Positions 8,255 to 15,707 of a DNA stretch of 64,000 bases are shown here, in pieces. Location: NCBI RefSeq assembly GCF_011927785.1, contig NZ_JAATJK010000001.1:6047001-6111000 (forward strand). Reading direction: 5' to 3'. Numbering within the stretch: the first letter of the stretch is position 1; each line of letters begins with the position of its first letter. The position numbers were made by a program, and so were the translations under genes. The stretch is from Micromonospora profundi. GTDB taxonomy: Bacteria > Actinomycetota > Actinomycetes > Mycobacteriales > Micromonosporaceae. The notes under the pieces were generated by a model. The model saw only the letters and a program-made list of their open reading frames with translations, did no database searches and was not told the DNA's origin.

Positions 8255-9508
8255 TCACTTGCGGGTGGAGATCACCTGGGGGTTGGCGAAGACGAACTCG
8301 GCAAGCTTGTCCTGCTTGATCGCACGGAACATGGCCATCGTCTCTTCGCTAAGCGCCTCGGCGCCGGTGCCGGTGCTGTTGAAGGTGCCGTTGTTGGTCT
8401 TGAGCATCGTCAGCTCGTTGGCGGTGACACCGCGCATGGTGTAAATAAAGTTCTCGATCGACGTGCCGCCGGTGTCCAGCACGAACGCCTTGCCGGCCGC
8501 CTTGATCAGCTGCTGCATCTTCGCCGGGTTGGTGAGCATGCCGCCGTCGGTGGCCTTCTTGGCCATCGCCTTGATCAGCTGCTGCTGGTTCTGCTGCCGG
8601 TCGTAGTCGCCGTTGCGGAGGGTCTTGCGCTGCCGGGAGTAGTCCAGGGCCGCCCAGCCCTCCATCTCCTGGCAACCCTTCTTGTGCACCACCGGGGTCC
8701 TCGGCTTGCCTGTCTTCTTGGCGTCCGCGTTCCACATCGGCTTGCCGTCGACGTACGACATGTGCAGCGACTCGACCTCTTGGCTGACGCAGATCCGTAC
8801 GGTGCCGAGCGTGTCGATGACGTTCTTGAAGCCGCCGAAGTTGATGATCGCCGCGCCGTCGAAGCTGATCCCGGTGAGCCGTTTGATCGTCTGCGCCATC
8901 AGTTGGGCGCCGCCCTCCCAGCCACCGCCGTTGGCGGCGCCGGCCTGGAACGCGCTATTGATCTTGCCAGTGCCGCCGCCGTAGCCGCTCTTCGAAAAGG
9001 CGGGGATCTGCGCCTGGGTGTCCCGGGGGATGGAGATCAGGTACGCCTGGTCGTGCGAGGCCGGGATGTGCAGGATGATGATGCTGTCCGAGCGGACGTC
9101 GTCGGCTGCCCAGCGCTCCCGTGCGTCCACGCCGAGCAGCAGCATGTCGATCGGGCCGTCCAGGCTGGCCCCGCCCTCGGCGTCGGACTTGCTGGCTTCA
9201 CCGAGCAGGTTGCGTTGCGCGATGTCTCCGGTGGCCTGGCCGATCAGCACCTTGCCGCCGACGATGCCCACCCCGCTGCTGAGCATCAGCACCGCACCGA
9301 AGATCACAGTCAGGCGTGCCCAGAGCGGATCCTTGCGGCGGGGCCGCTTCTTGGCTGGCCCTTTTCCACCCGACCGGCCGTCGCCACCACCACCTGGCGG
9401 GCGATCACCCGGCCCACCACCCGATCGGCCCGGCTGCACTGGTATGGATGCGGCAATTCGGCCGCTCGGCGCGGCTGAGGTAGGGCGTCGGCTGGCCTGA
9501 ACCGGCAT
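8255..9508 (-). CDS. LCP family glycopolymer ligase, copy 2
   Basis: A 417-residue protein. The first 60 residues are a glycine-, proline- and lysine-rich cytoplasmic tail, followed by one membrane helix (about 65-90) and the LCP domain with LLLGVDARERW, DSIIILHIPAS, YLISIPRDTQ, FGGFKNVIDTLGTV and DYSRQRKTLRNGDYDRQQ. It carries an extra loop of about 25 residues before KKGCQEMEG that is absent in copy 1. The two halves of that loop are bracketed by cysteines (VRICV and KKGCQ) that could form the disulfide seen in actinobacterial LCP proteins. The role is attachment of wall polymer to peptidoglycan. Confidence 0.9.
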   Translation of the reverse strand: MPVQASRRPTSAAPSGRIAASIPVQPGRSGGGPGDRPPGGGGDGRSGGKGPAKKRPRRKDPLWARLTVIFGAVLMLSSGVGIVGGKVLIGQATGDIAQRNLLGEASKSDAEGGASLDGPIDMLLLGVDARERWAADDVRSDSIIILHIPASHDQAYLISIPRDTQAQIPAFSKSGYGGGTGKINSAFQAGAANGGGWEGGAQLMAQTIKRLTGISFDGAAIINFGGFKNVIDTLGTVRICVSQEVESLHMSYVDGKPMWNADAKKTGKPRTPVVHKKGCQEMEGWAALDYSRQRKTLRNGDYDRQQNQQQLIKAMAKKATDGGMLTNPAKMQQLIKAAGKAFVLDTGGTSIENFIYTMRGVTANELTMLKTNNGTFNSTGTGAEALSEETMAMFRAIKQDKLAEFVFANPQVISTRK

Positions 9509-9760
9509 TCGTGCTCCAGTTCGTGATCAGGATGGGGCGGCGACCACTGTACGTGCATCAAATCGACTTGGCGAGTTCATCCGGATTCAATTCGGATGTC
9601 AGGTGCAGCTTACCGGCGATCGGCCTATCTCGATGACCCGTCGAGCTGGTTGCGGTATGACGCTGGCCTCATCCGAAGGAAATGACCCTCGGTGATCGAG
9701 TTGTTTGCCGAAGGTGAGCGACGGTTTCGTTGATGATTCCCAGGCGTTAAAACGGTGTGT

Positions 9761-10984
9761 TCAGCCGCCGTCGTTGCTCTTCGGCGGATTGGCTTTGACC
9801 CAGTCCGCCATGGTGCCCGCTGACATGGCCCGGTACATCGCCAGCGCCTTCTCCCGGTCGGAGACCACCACCGACTCACCGTTAATCGTCTCGCTGCCCG
9901 AGTTGGGGCTGGTCAGGAATGTGAGGTTCTGCCCACGCAGGTTACGGAACTGCACCGCCATGTCTGTCAACGAGAAGTCCTGGTCGACCGTGACGGCAGC
10001 GGTCACCGACTTGAGGAAGTCGTTGAGCTTCTTCGGGTTCGCAAGCGTGCCGGTGCTCGCCGCCTTGTCCATCAATGCCCGAAGGAATTCCTGCTGGTGC
10101 CGCATCCGTGCGAAGTCGCCGTCCGGGAACTGTTTGCGCTGCCGGATCCAGTCCAGCGCCTCCGCGCCGTCCATGTGGTTGGTGCCCTTGGTGAACGTCC
10201 GGTACGGCTTGTGGATCGAGGTGATCGTCCGCTCCACCTTCAGGTCGACGCCACCGAGGGCGTCGGTGACCTCCTTGAACCCGCCGAAGTCGATGGCCAT
10301 CACGTGGTCGATCCGGACGTCGGTGAAGCACTCCACGGTGCGGACCGCCAGAGGTAGACCGCCGAACGCGAACGCTGCGTTGATCTTCCCGCGCTGGCCG
10401 GAGCCGCAGTCCGCGCCGGCGCTTCCCGGGATCGGCACGTAGAGGTCACGCGGAATGGAGACCAGGTAGGCCTCCTGGTGGTCGGCCGGAATGTGCATCA
10501 CGATGATCGTGTCGGCCCGCCACTGGCTCTTGGTGTCGACCGGCGCGTCCGGATCCCGGGAGTCGCTGCCGACCAGCAGGATGTTCAGCGCGCCGTCCAC
10601 AGCCTTGGCAGGCCGGCCGCCGGTGATCTCCGCAAACGGGTCGGTGCGGGCCAGGTCGTTGTTGAGGTTGCGCGCGTACAGCCAGGCGCCGAGGCCGCCG
10701 AGCAGCGCCAGGACCAGCACCGCGACCCCGGCTACCAGGCCGATGCGTCCCCAGCGTGGCCGTGGGCCACGTCGCCCCGAGCCGCCGCCACCACCCGGGC
10801 CTCCCGGCCCTCGCGGTCCGGCAGGGCCGCCCGGCTGACGCTGCTCATCGTCGTGCGACGGGTACCAGCGGGCCTCCGTCGGGCGGGCGCGCCCGGAGGC
10901 GCCCCGGTCGGAGCCGGGCACCGAGGCGCGGCCGGCGCTGCGGTGCAGGTACGGCTGAGGAACGCCGGCAGAGGTCGCTGACAT
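9761..10984 (-). CDS. LCP family glycopolymer ligase, copy 3
   Basis: A 407-residue protein with a long glycine/proline-rich cytoplasmic tail (residues 1-80), a membrane helix at about 82-105, and an LCP domain with LLVGSDSRDPD, DTIIVMHIPAD, YLVSIPRDLYVPIPG, FGGFKEVTDALGGV and DWIRQRKQFPDGDFAR. It is more distant from copies 1 and 2 than they are from each other in the central loops. A cysteine pair is placed differently from that in copy 2. It is the first gene of the three-LCP array, after the SDR gene on the same strand. The spacing suggests its own promoter. Confidence 0.9.
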   Translation of the reverse strand: MSATSAGVPQPYLHRSAGRASVPGSDRGASGRARPTEARWYPSHDDEQRQPGGPAGPRGPGGPGGGGGSGRRGPRPRWGRIGLVAGVAVLVLALLGGLGAWLYARNLNNDLARTDPFAEITGGRPAKAVDGALNILLVGSDSRDPDAPVDTKSQWRADTIIVMHIPADHQEAYLVSIPRDLYVPIPGSAGADCGSGQRGKINAAFAFGGLPLAVRTVECFTDVRIDHVMAIDFGGFKEVTDALGGVDLKVERTITSIHKPYRTFTKGTNHMDGAEALDWIRQRKQFPDGDFARMRHQQEFLRALMDKAASTGTLANPKKLNDFLKSVTAAVTVDQDFSLTDMAVQFRNLRGQNLTFLTSPNSGSETINGESVVVSDREKALAMYRAMSAGTMADWVKANPPKSNDGG

Positions 10985-11060
10985 GTAACTCAGGGTACGT
11001 AGTGGGAGCCACTCCCGCCGCCAGGCGACACTCGGCGATGGGCGGTCCGTCGCGCGCCGG

Positions 11061-12038
11061 TTACCCTAGCCGAGCTCGGAAATACTCGATCGTGCGTCGT
11101 AGGCCGTCTTCGGGCGCGACGGTCGGCTCGTATCCGAGCAGCTCCCGGGCGAGGCCAAGATCGGGACGCCGCATCTCCGGGTCATCGGCGCTGCGAGTGA
11201 CGTAGGTCACCTCGGATGTGCTGCCGGAGAGCGACACGATCAACTCAGCGAGTTGCCGCATCGTGAGTTCGTGTTCGGTGCCGCAGTTGACCGGGCCGGT
11301 CTCGGTCGAGTCGAGCAGCAGCAGGATGCCCCGCACCAGATCCTCGACGAAGCAGATCGAGCGGGTCTGGTTGCCGGTGCCGTGCACGGTGATCGGCTCG
11401 CCGCGCAGCGCCTGCGAGATGAAGGTGGGGATGGCCCGCCCGTCGTCCGGGCGCATCCGCGGGCCGTACGTGTTGAAGATCCGGACGATCGCCGCGTCGA
11501 GCCCCCGGTAGCGGTGGTACGCCATGGTGGCCGCCTCGGAGAAGCGCTTCGCCTCGTCGTAGACGCTGCGTACGCCGATGGGGTTGACGTTGCCCCAGTA
11601 GGTCTCGCGCTGCGGGTGCTCCTTCGGGTCCCCGTACGCCTCGGAGGTGGAGGCCATCAGGAACCGGGCGCCGTCGGCGACCGCGCGGTCCAGCAGGTGC
11701 AGGGTGCCCACCGAGCCGACCCGGAGAATCTCCACGGGCAGTTGGGCGAAGTCGGTGGGGCTGGCCGGCGAGGCCATGTGCAGGATCGCGTCGAAGCGCT
11801 CGGCCAGGGCCGGGTGGTGGGCCGGCAGGCCCTCGGAGATGTCCGCCTCGACCAGTGTGAAGGTCGGCCGGTCCAGCAGGTGGGCGACGTTCTCCTTCGA
11901 GCCGGTCACGAAGTTGTCAAGCGCCACCACCGTGCAGCCCCTGGCGATCAGCGAGTCGACCAGGTGTGAGGGGACGAAACCGGCGCCGCCGGTGACGAGA
12001 ACGCGGTGACCGGAACCGAAGCGCTCAGCAACCTTCAT
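11061..12038 (-). CDS. NAD-dependent nucleotide-sugar epimerase/decarboxylase (SDR)
   Basis: A 325-residue extended short-chain dehydrogenase, closest in style to UDP-glucuronate decarboxylases and dTDP-glucose dehydratases. It shows the Rossmann start VLVTGGAGFVPSHL, the catalytic serine/threonine region MASTSEAYGDP, the YDEAK catalytic pair, FNTYGPRMRPDDGRAIP and SICFVEDLVRG. One oddity is that the usual third glycine of the nucleotide loop (GGAGFxGSH) is replaced by proline. It likely supplies a modified sugar nucleotide for the cell envelope, which fits the LCP genes next door. The exact substrate cannot be read from sequence. Confidence 0.8.
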   Translation of the reverse strand: MKVAERFGSGHRVLVTGGAGFVPSHLVDSLIARGCTVVALDNFVTGSKENVAHLLDRPTFTLVEADISEGLPAHHPALAERFDAILHMASPASPTDFAQLPVEILRVGSVGTLHLLDRAVADGARFLMASTSEAYGDPKEHPQRETYWGNVNPIGVRSVYDEAKRFSEAATMAYHRYRGLDAAIVRIFNTYGPRMRPDDGRAIPTFISQALRGEPITVHGTGNQTRSICFVEDLVRGILLLLDSTETGPVNCGTEHELTMRQLAELIVSLSGSTSEVTYVTRSADDPEMRRPDLGLARELLGYEPTVAPEDGLRRTIEYFRARLG

Positions 12039-12063
12039 GCCGGTCAGCCTACCGATCCCGATA

Positions 12064-12118
12064 TGTAAGGAAGGGACCCCTGTTAACGCCTGGCGTTAAC
12101 AGGGGTCCCTTCCTTACA
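12064..12118. repeat. AAGGAAGGGGCCCCTT-type palindrome, copy 2 (perfect 27-bp arms)
   Basis: Arms 12064-12090 and 12092-12118 are exact reverse complements with a single-base loop; the core is AAGGAAGGGACCCCTGTTAA. It lies 14 bp beyond the stop codon of the acetate symporter and 26 bp before the SDR start. It is well placed as a terminator for the symporter operon. Confidence 0.9.
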
Positions 12119-12131
12119 AGATGTGCGGCGG

Positions 12132-13823
12132 TCAGTGGGCGCCTGCGCCGGTGAGGGCGCGGACCTCCAGCTCCGCGTACTTGTCCTCGTCGTGCTCCTT
12201 GGAGATGACGGTGCCGATCCACCCGCACAGGAAACCGAACGGGATCGAGAGGATGCCCGGGTTGGACAGCGGGAACCACTGCCAGTCGTGGTCCGGGAAC
12301 ATCGACGTCGCAGCCCCGGAGACCACCGGCGAGAAGAACACCAGCAGTACGGCCGAGAGCAGGCCGCCGTAGATCGCCCACACCGCGCCGGAGGTGTTGA
12401 ACCGCCGCCAGAACAGGCTGTAGAGGATCGCCGGCAGGTTGCCCGACGCGGCGACCGCGAAGGCCAGCGCCACCAGGAACGCCACGTTGAGGTTCTGCGC
12501 GTAGATCGACAACAGGATGGAGATCGCGCCGATCACCAGGGCGGAGATCCGGGCGACCCGCACCTCCTGCCGCTCCGACGCCTCGCCCTTCTTCATGACG
12601 TTCGCGTAGAAGTCGTGCGCCAGGCTGGAGGAGGAGGCCAGTGTCAACCCGGCGACCACCGCCAGGATGGTGGCGAAGGCGACCGCCGCGATGATCGCCA
12701 GCAGGGCCGCCCCTCCTAGGTCGCCGCCGAAGAAGTCGATACCGAGCGCCTCGGCCAACTGCGGCGCGGCGGTGTTGCCGGCCTTGTCCTGCGCGGTGAT
12801 CGCCTCGCTGCCCACCAGCGCCGCCGCACCGAAGCCGAGGGCCAGGGTGAGCAGGTAGAAGGTGCCGATGATGCCGATCGCCCAGAGCACGCTCTTTCGG
12901 GCCGCCCTCGCGGTCGGCACGGTGTAGAAGCGGATCAGGATGTGCGGCAGACCGGCGGTGCCGAGCACCAGGGCGATGCCGAGGGACAGCAGGTCGACCT
13001 TGTTGTAGAAGGTCTGTGTCGCGTTGCCGGCCACCTCGACGCCGTAGCGCAGCCCTGGTTCGAGGAACGCGCTGCCCTTGCCGGACGAGGCGGCGGCGTC
13101 GCCGAGCAGCGACGACAGGTTGAACTTGTACTTCGCCAGCACCAGCAGGGTCATCAGCAGCGCGCCGCCCATGAGCAGGAACGCCTTGACGATCTGCACG
13201 TAGGTGGTGCCCTTCATGCCGCCCACGGTGACGTAGATGATCATCAGGGCGCCGACCATGATGATGGTGGCGACCTTGGCGGTGGCGGCGTCCATGCCGA
13301 GGAACGTCGTGCCCGGCCGGATGCCCAGCAGCAGCGCGACAAGTGCGCCCGCTCCCACCATCTGCGCCAGCAGGTAGAAGATCGACACCGTGATCGTGGA
13401 GACCGCGGCCGCCGTACGCACCGGACGCTGACGCATCCGGAAGGCGAGCACGTCCGCCATCGTGTACCGGCCGGAGTTGCGCAGCAGTTCGGCGACGAGC
13501 AGCAGGGCCACGAGCCAGGCGACCAGGAAGCCGATCGAGTAGAGGAAGCCGTCGTAGCCGTACAGCGCGATGATGCCGGCGATTCCGAGGAACGAGGCGG
13601 CCGACATGTAGTCGCCGCCGATCGCCATGCCGTTCTGGAAGCCGGAGAACGACCGGCCACCCGCGTAGAAGTCGGTAGCCGTCTTGGTCTGCCGGCTGGC
13701 CCAGATCGTGATGGCCAGCGTGACCGCCACGAAGACCAGGAAGAGCGTGATCGTCAGGTTGCGGGCGGTGTGGTTTGTCGCCTCGGCAGCCAGGAACGTC
13801 TCAACCGCGTGGACCGTCTTCAT
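12132..13823 (-). CDS. actP: Sodium:solute symporter, acetate permease type
   Basis: A 563-residue integral membrane protein of the solute:sodium symporter family with about 13 helices. It follows ActP (cation/acetate symporter) closely: TDFYAGGRSFSGFQNGMAIG, GDYMSAASFLGIAG, GGMKGTTYVQIVKA, GTAGLPHILIRFYTVP and LASSSSLAHDFYANV. It would import acetate or another short monocarboxylate with sodium. It overlaps the upstream DUF485 gene by 23 bp, the same arrangement as yjcH-actP in enterobacteria. No acetyl-CoA synthetase gene is nearby. Confidence 0.9.
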   Translation of the reverse strand: MKTVHAVETFLAAEATNHTARNLTITLFLVFVAVTLAITIWASRQTKTATDFYAGGRSFSGFQNGMAIGGDYMSAASFLGIAGIIALYGYDGFLYSIGFLVAWLVALLLVAELLRNSGRYTMADVLAFRMRQRPVRTAAAVSTITVSIFYLLAQMVGAGALVALLLGIRPGTTFLGMDAATAKVATIIMVGALMIIYVTVGGMKGTTYVQIVKAFLLMGGALLMTLLVLAKYKFNLSSLLGDAAASSGKGSAFLEPGLRYGVEVAGNATQTFYNKVDLLSLGIALVLGTAGLPHILIRFYTVPTARAARKSVLWAIGIIGTFYLLTLALGFGAAALVGSEAITAQDKAGNTAAPQLAEALGIDFFGGDLGGAALLAIIAAVAFATILAVVAGLTLASSSSLAHDFYANVMKKGEASERQEVRVARISALVIGAISILLSIYAQNLNVAFLVALAFAVAASGNLPAILYSLFWRRFNTSGAVWAIYGGLLSAVLLVFFSPVVSGAATSMFPDHDWQWFPLSNPGILSIPFGFLCGWIGTVISKEHDEDKYAELEVRALTGAGAH

Positions 13824-14166
13824 GGGTCACCTCCCCGATCTCGGCGCGGATGCGGTCGGCGATGGGGTCGATCTTCCGGTCGGCGTACCGCGAGTACAGC
13901 CAGGCGATCAGGAACGTGGAGACGAACTGGAGCAGGCCGAAGACCAGTGCGACGTTGATGTTGCTGCCGAACAGCTTCGTGCCCATGAAGTCCCGGGCGT
14001 ACGCGGAGAGGATGACGTAGAGCGCGTACCACAGGAAGAACGCGACGGTCATCGGGAAGACGAAGCCGCGCAACGCGCGCCGCAGCCCGGCGAACTCGTC
14101 CGACCGTTGTACGGCCAGATACTTGTCCGGCTGGGAAGCGGTCGGCGCGGGCGTGTCCGTGGACAT
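13801..14166 (-). CDS. DUF485 membrane protein, ActP partner
   Basis: A 121-residue protein with a soluble N-terminus and two membrane helices (about 35-60 and 72-95). RRALRGFVFPMTVAFFLWY and GLLQFVSTFLIAWLYSRYA match the DUF485 (YjcH) family, which nearly always precedes an ActP-type symporter and is thought to assist it. Its end overlaps the symporter start, so translation is probably coupled. A Crp-type palindrome lies about 130 bp upstream of its start. Confidence 0.85.
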   Translation of the reverse strand: MSTDTPAPTASQPDKYLAVQRSDEFAGLRRALRGFVFPMTVAFFLWYALYVILSAYARDFMGTKLFGSNINVALVFGLLQFVSTFLIAWLYSRYADRKIDPIADRIRAEIGEVTHEDGPRG

Positions 14167-14293
14167 CTGTGGATCACCACCTTCACAGGCGTCGGAGGAG
14201 TTTCGCGCACGGTAAAGAGCGCGCTCCCGGACGGGGAAGGGTGAGATCGACAGTGGTCGTCGAGTGCGCCGAGCGGTTGCCTGGCTGCGCCGA

Positions 14294-14307
14294 GTGACTC
14301 AGGTCAC
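14294..14307. promoter_or_regulatory. Crp/GlxR-type binding site candidate
   Basis: GTGACTCAGGTCAC fits GTGA-N6-TCAC exactly, the core recognised by Crp/GlxR regulators in actinobacteria. It overlaps a second small palindrome (GGTCAC-TCCG-GTGACC, 14302-14317). It lies about 130 bp upstream of the DUF485-actP operon; acetate uptake is a known Crp/GlxR target in relatives. Binding is inferred. Confidence 0.4.
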
Positions 14308-14337
14308 TCCGGTGACCGGTCGGTCCGGACCTCCACG

Positions 14338-14398
14338 GTTGATCATGAGGTTGGCGGCGACAAATCGGACGCCGGCCGCCGCCAACCTCATGATCAAC
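14338..14398. repeat. 22-bp inverted repeat with GTTGATCATGAGGTTGG arms
   Basis: Arms 14338-14359 and 14377-14398 are exact reverse complements around a 17-base loop. It lies in the 272-bp gap between the DUF485 start and the flavin reductase end, so it can act as the terminator of the flavin reductase gene. The arm resembles GTTGATCATGA-type repeats that I recall as common in Micromonospora intergenic DNA. Confidence 0.8.
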
Positions 14399-14438
14399 GC
14401 GAGAAGCGGCGGGCGGCTGGCGGTGGGCGGGTGGCGGA

Positions 14439-14972
14439 TCAGATGGACAGCTCGCGGTAGTGGCCGCGGTAGTGCAGGAGCGGAGGGGCGTCGTCAGTGA
14501 CGTCGACGGACTCGATTGTGGCCTCGACAAGCAGGCCCCAGCCGTACTCCCGGGCGCTGTCGAGCCGGCAACCCGCCCACCCGCCGGCGTCCGCGGGCAC
14601 CGGGCCGTACGGCGTCTCGGTCCAGGCGTCGAGGGCGAACAGCCCGCCGGGCGACGGGAACAGGCCGGCGAAGCGGTCCGCGAGCTGCCTGTGGCGCGGG
14701 CCTAGCGGGGCGACCGCGAACCGCCCAGCGTCCTCGACCGCCGCCCAGAGGTCCGACTCCGGGTCGATCAGGCCCAGCAGCCGGTCCGGCTCACCCTCGG
14801 CGACCACTGTCGACGACACGGTCAGCCCGGCCGGGCCGGGTGCGGTCCAGAGCGTCACCGGTGCGGCCAGCCGACCCCGCAGCCTGCGTACCGGCGAGCG
14901 TTGCGCGGACGGCGTCGCGAACGGATCGGTGGAATGGATTTCAGCGCCCGGCTCTGGATTCACGTGAAACAT
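14439..14972 (-). CDS. Flavin reductase-like (FMN-binding split barrel) protein
   Basis: A 177-residue soluble protein with the split-barrel flavin-reductase fold: PVTLWTAPGPAGLTVSSTVV, the EPDRLLGLIDPESDLW strand pair, FAVAPLGPRHRQLADRFAG, and GWAGCRLDSAREYGWGLLVE near the end. Such proteins reduce FMN/FAD with NAD(P)H for a monooxygenase partner or bind FMN. No partner oxygenase is adjacent. The ATG at 14972 was preferred over one at 15050, which would add a low-complexity arginine/glycine stretch. Confidence 0.75.
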   Translation of the reverse strand: MFHVNPEPGAEIHSTDPFATPSAQRSPVRRLRGRLAAPVTLWTAPGPAGLTVSSTVVAEGEPDRLLGLIDPESDLWAAVEDAGRFAVAPLGPRHRQLADRFAGLFPSPGGLFALDAWTETPYGPVPADAGGWAGCRLDSAREYGWGLLVEATIESVDVTDDAPPLLHYRGHYRELSI

Positions 14973-15029
14973 TGTGCCGCCTCGACACCGCTGACCGGCC
15001 CCCGACGACGATGGCGGGCCAGCCCTACA

Positions 15030-15134
15030 GTGCCCTCCGCCATCGAGCACCTGTCGCAGTTCGGGTGGGAACTGGTGAACGTGACATCAACGATCAATCA
15101 GCATCGGCTGGACGCCTTCATGCGCCTGCGCTGA
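15030..15134 (+). CDS. Possible small protein with a DUF4177-like GWELV motif
   Basis: A 34-codon frame read rightward, starting at GTG 15030. It encodes EHLSQFGWELVNVTS and ends LDAFMRLR, which resembles the C-terminal half of DUF4177-type small proteins (LxxxGWELVxV...hhxAYxKR). It lies between two leftward genes and the flavin reductase lies upstream in the opposite direction. It may be a true short gene or a remnant of a longer one; there is no clear ribosome-binding site. Only the motif supports it. Confidence 0.3.
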   Translation: MPSAIEHLSQFGWELVNVTSTINQHRLDAFMRLR

Positions 15135-15144
15135 CAGGGAGCGC

Positions 15145-15636
15145 TCAGTCGTCACCGAGGGACCGGCGGGCGGCGGTCAGCACCTCCGGGTCGGCGCACC
15201 CGGCCGCGTACCCGGCGATGCGGCGGCGGATGTCGCGACCGAGCAGCCAGACGCCGATCCGATCGGCCACCGGGCGCAGGAACGCCGGCCGGCAGCGGAA
15301 GTTGTACCGCCAGGTGGCCACCGTCGTGCCGGGCTGCGGGCCGGGCTCGAAGCGCCAACCGCCTCCGAACCGCTCGAAGAACCACGGCCCCCGGACCATC
15401 TTCATGCCGACGTTCGTCGGCGGTGCGAAGGAGACGTACTCGCTGACCATCGCCAGACCGTGCCGGGACCGGGTGAAGGTGCGCACCCCCTTGCCGGGCC
15501 GGGTCGCCCCGTCGACGAAGTGCTGCTCGCGGACGAACGGGTCCCACCGATAGCGCACGGGCGCGGTGGTCTGGGAGACCGCGAAGGCCAGCTCGGGCGG
15601 GACCGGCACGGTGACCACCGCTTCGACGACGGGCAT
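15145..15636 (-). CDS. SRPBCC (START-like) family protein
   Basis: A 163-residue soluble protein with the helix-grip SRPBCC fold: PVVEAVVTVPVPPELAFAVS at the start, RYRWDPFV, a central beta sheet with SEYVSFAPPTNVGM, GGGWRFEPGPQPGTTVATWRY, and a long C-terminal helix. The family binds hydrophobic ligands in a deep pocket; polyketide cyclase-like and coenzyme Q-binding members are known. The ligand here is unknown. The ATG at 15636 marks the start of the fold. It is followed 8 bp later by the possible small gene on the other strand. Confidence 0.75.
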   Translation of the reverse strand: MPVVEAVVTVPVPPELAFAVSQTTAPVRYRWDPFVREQHFVDGATRPGKGVRTFTRSRHGLAMVSEYVSFAPPTNVGMKMVRGPWFFERFGGGWRFEPGPQPGTTVATWRYNFRCRPAFLRPVADRIGVWLLGRDIRRRIAGYAAGCADPEVLTAARRSLGDD

Positions 15637-15707
15637 CAGACCATTGTGCCCGGCGGGGCGAGGCGCCCGGAGGTCACCGTCGAGGGTCCCGGGCGCCTCG
15701 CCGCGAT

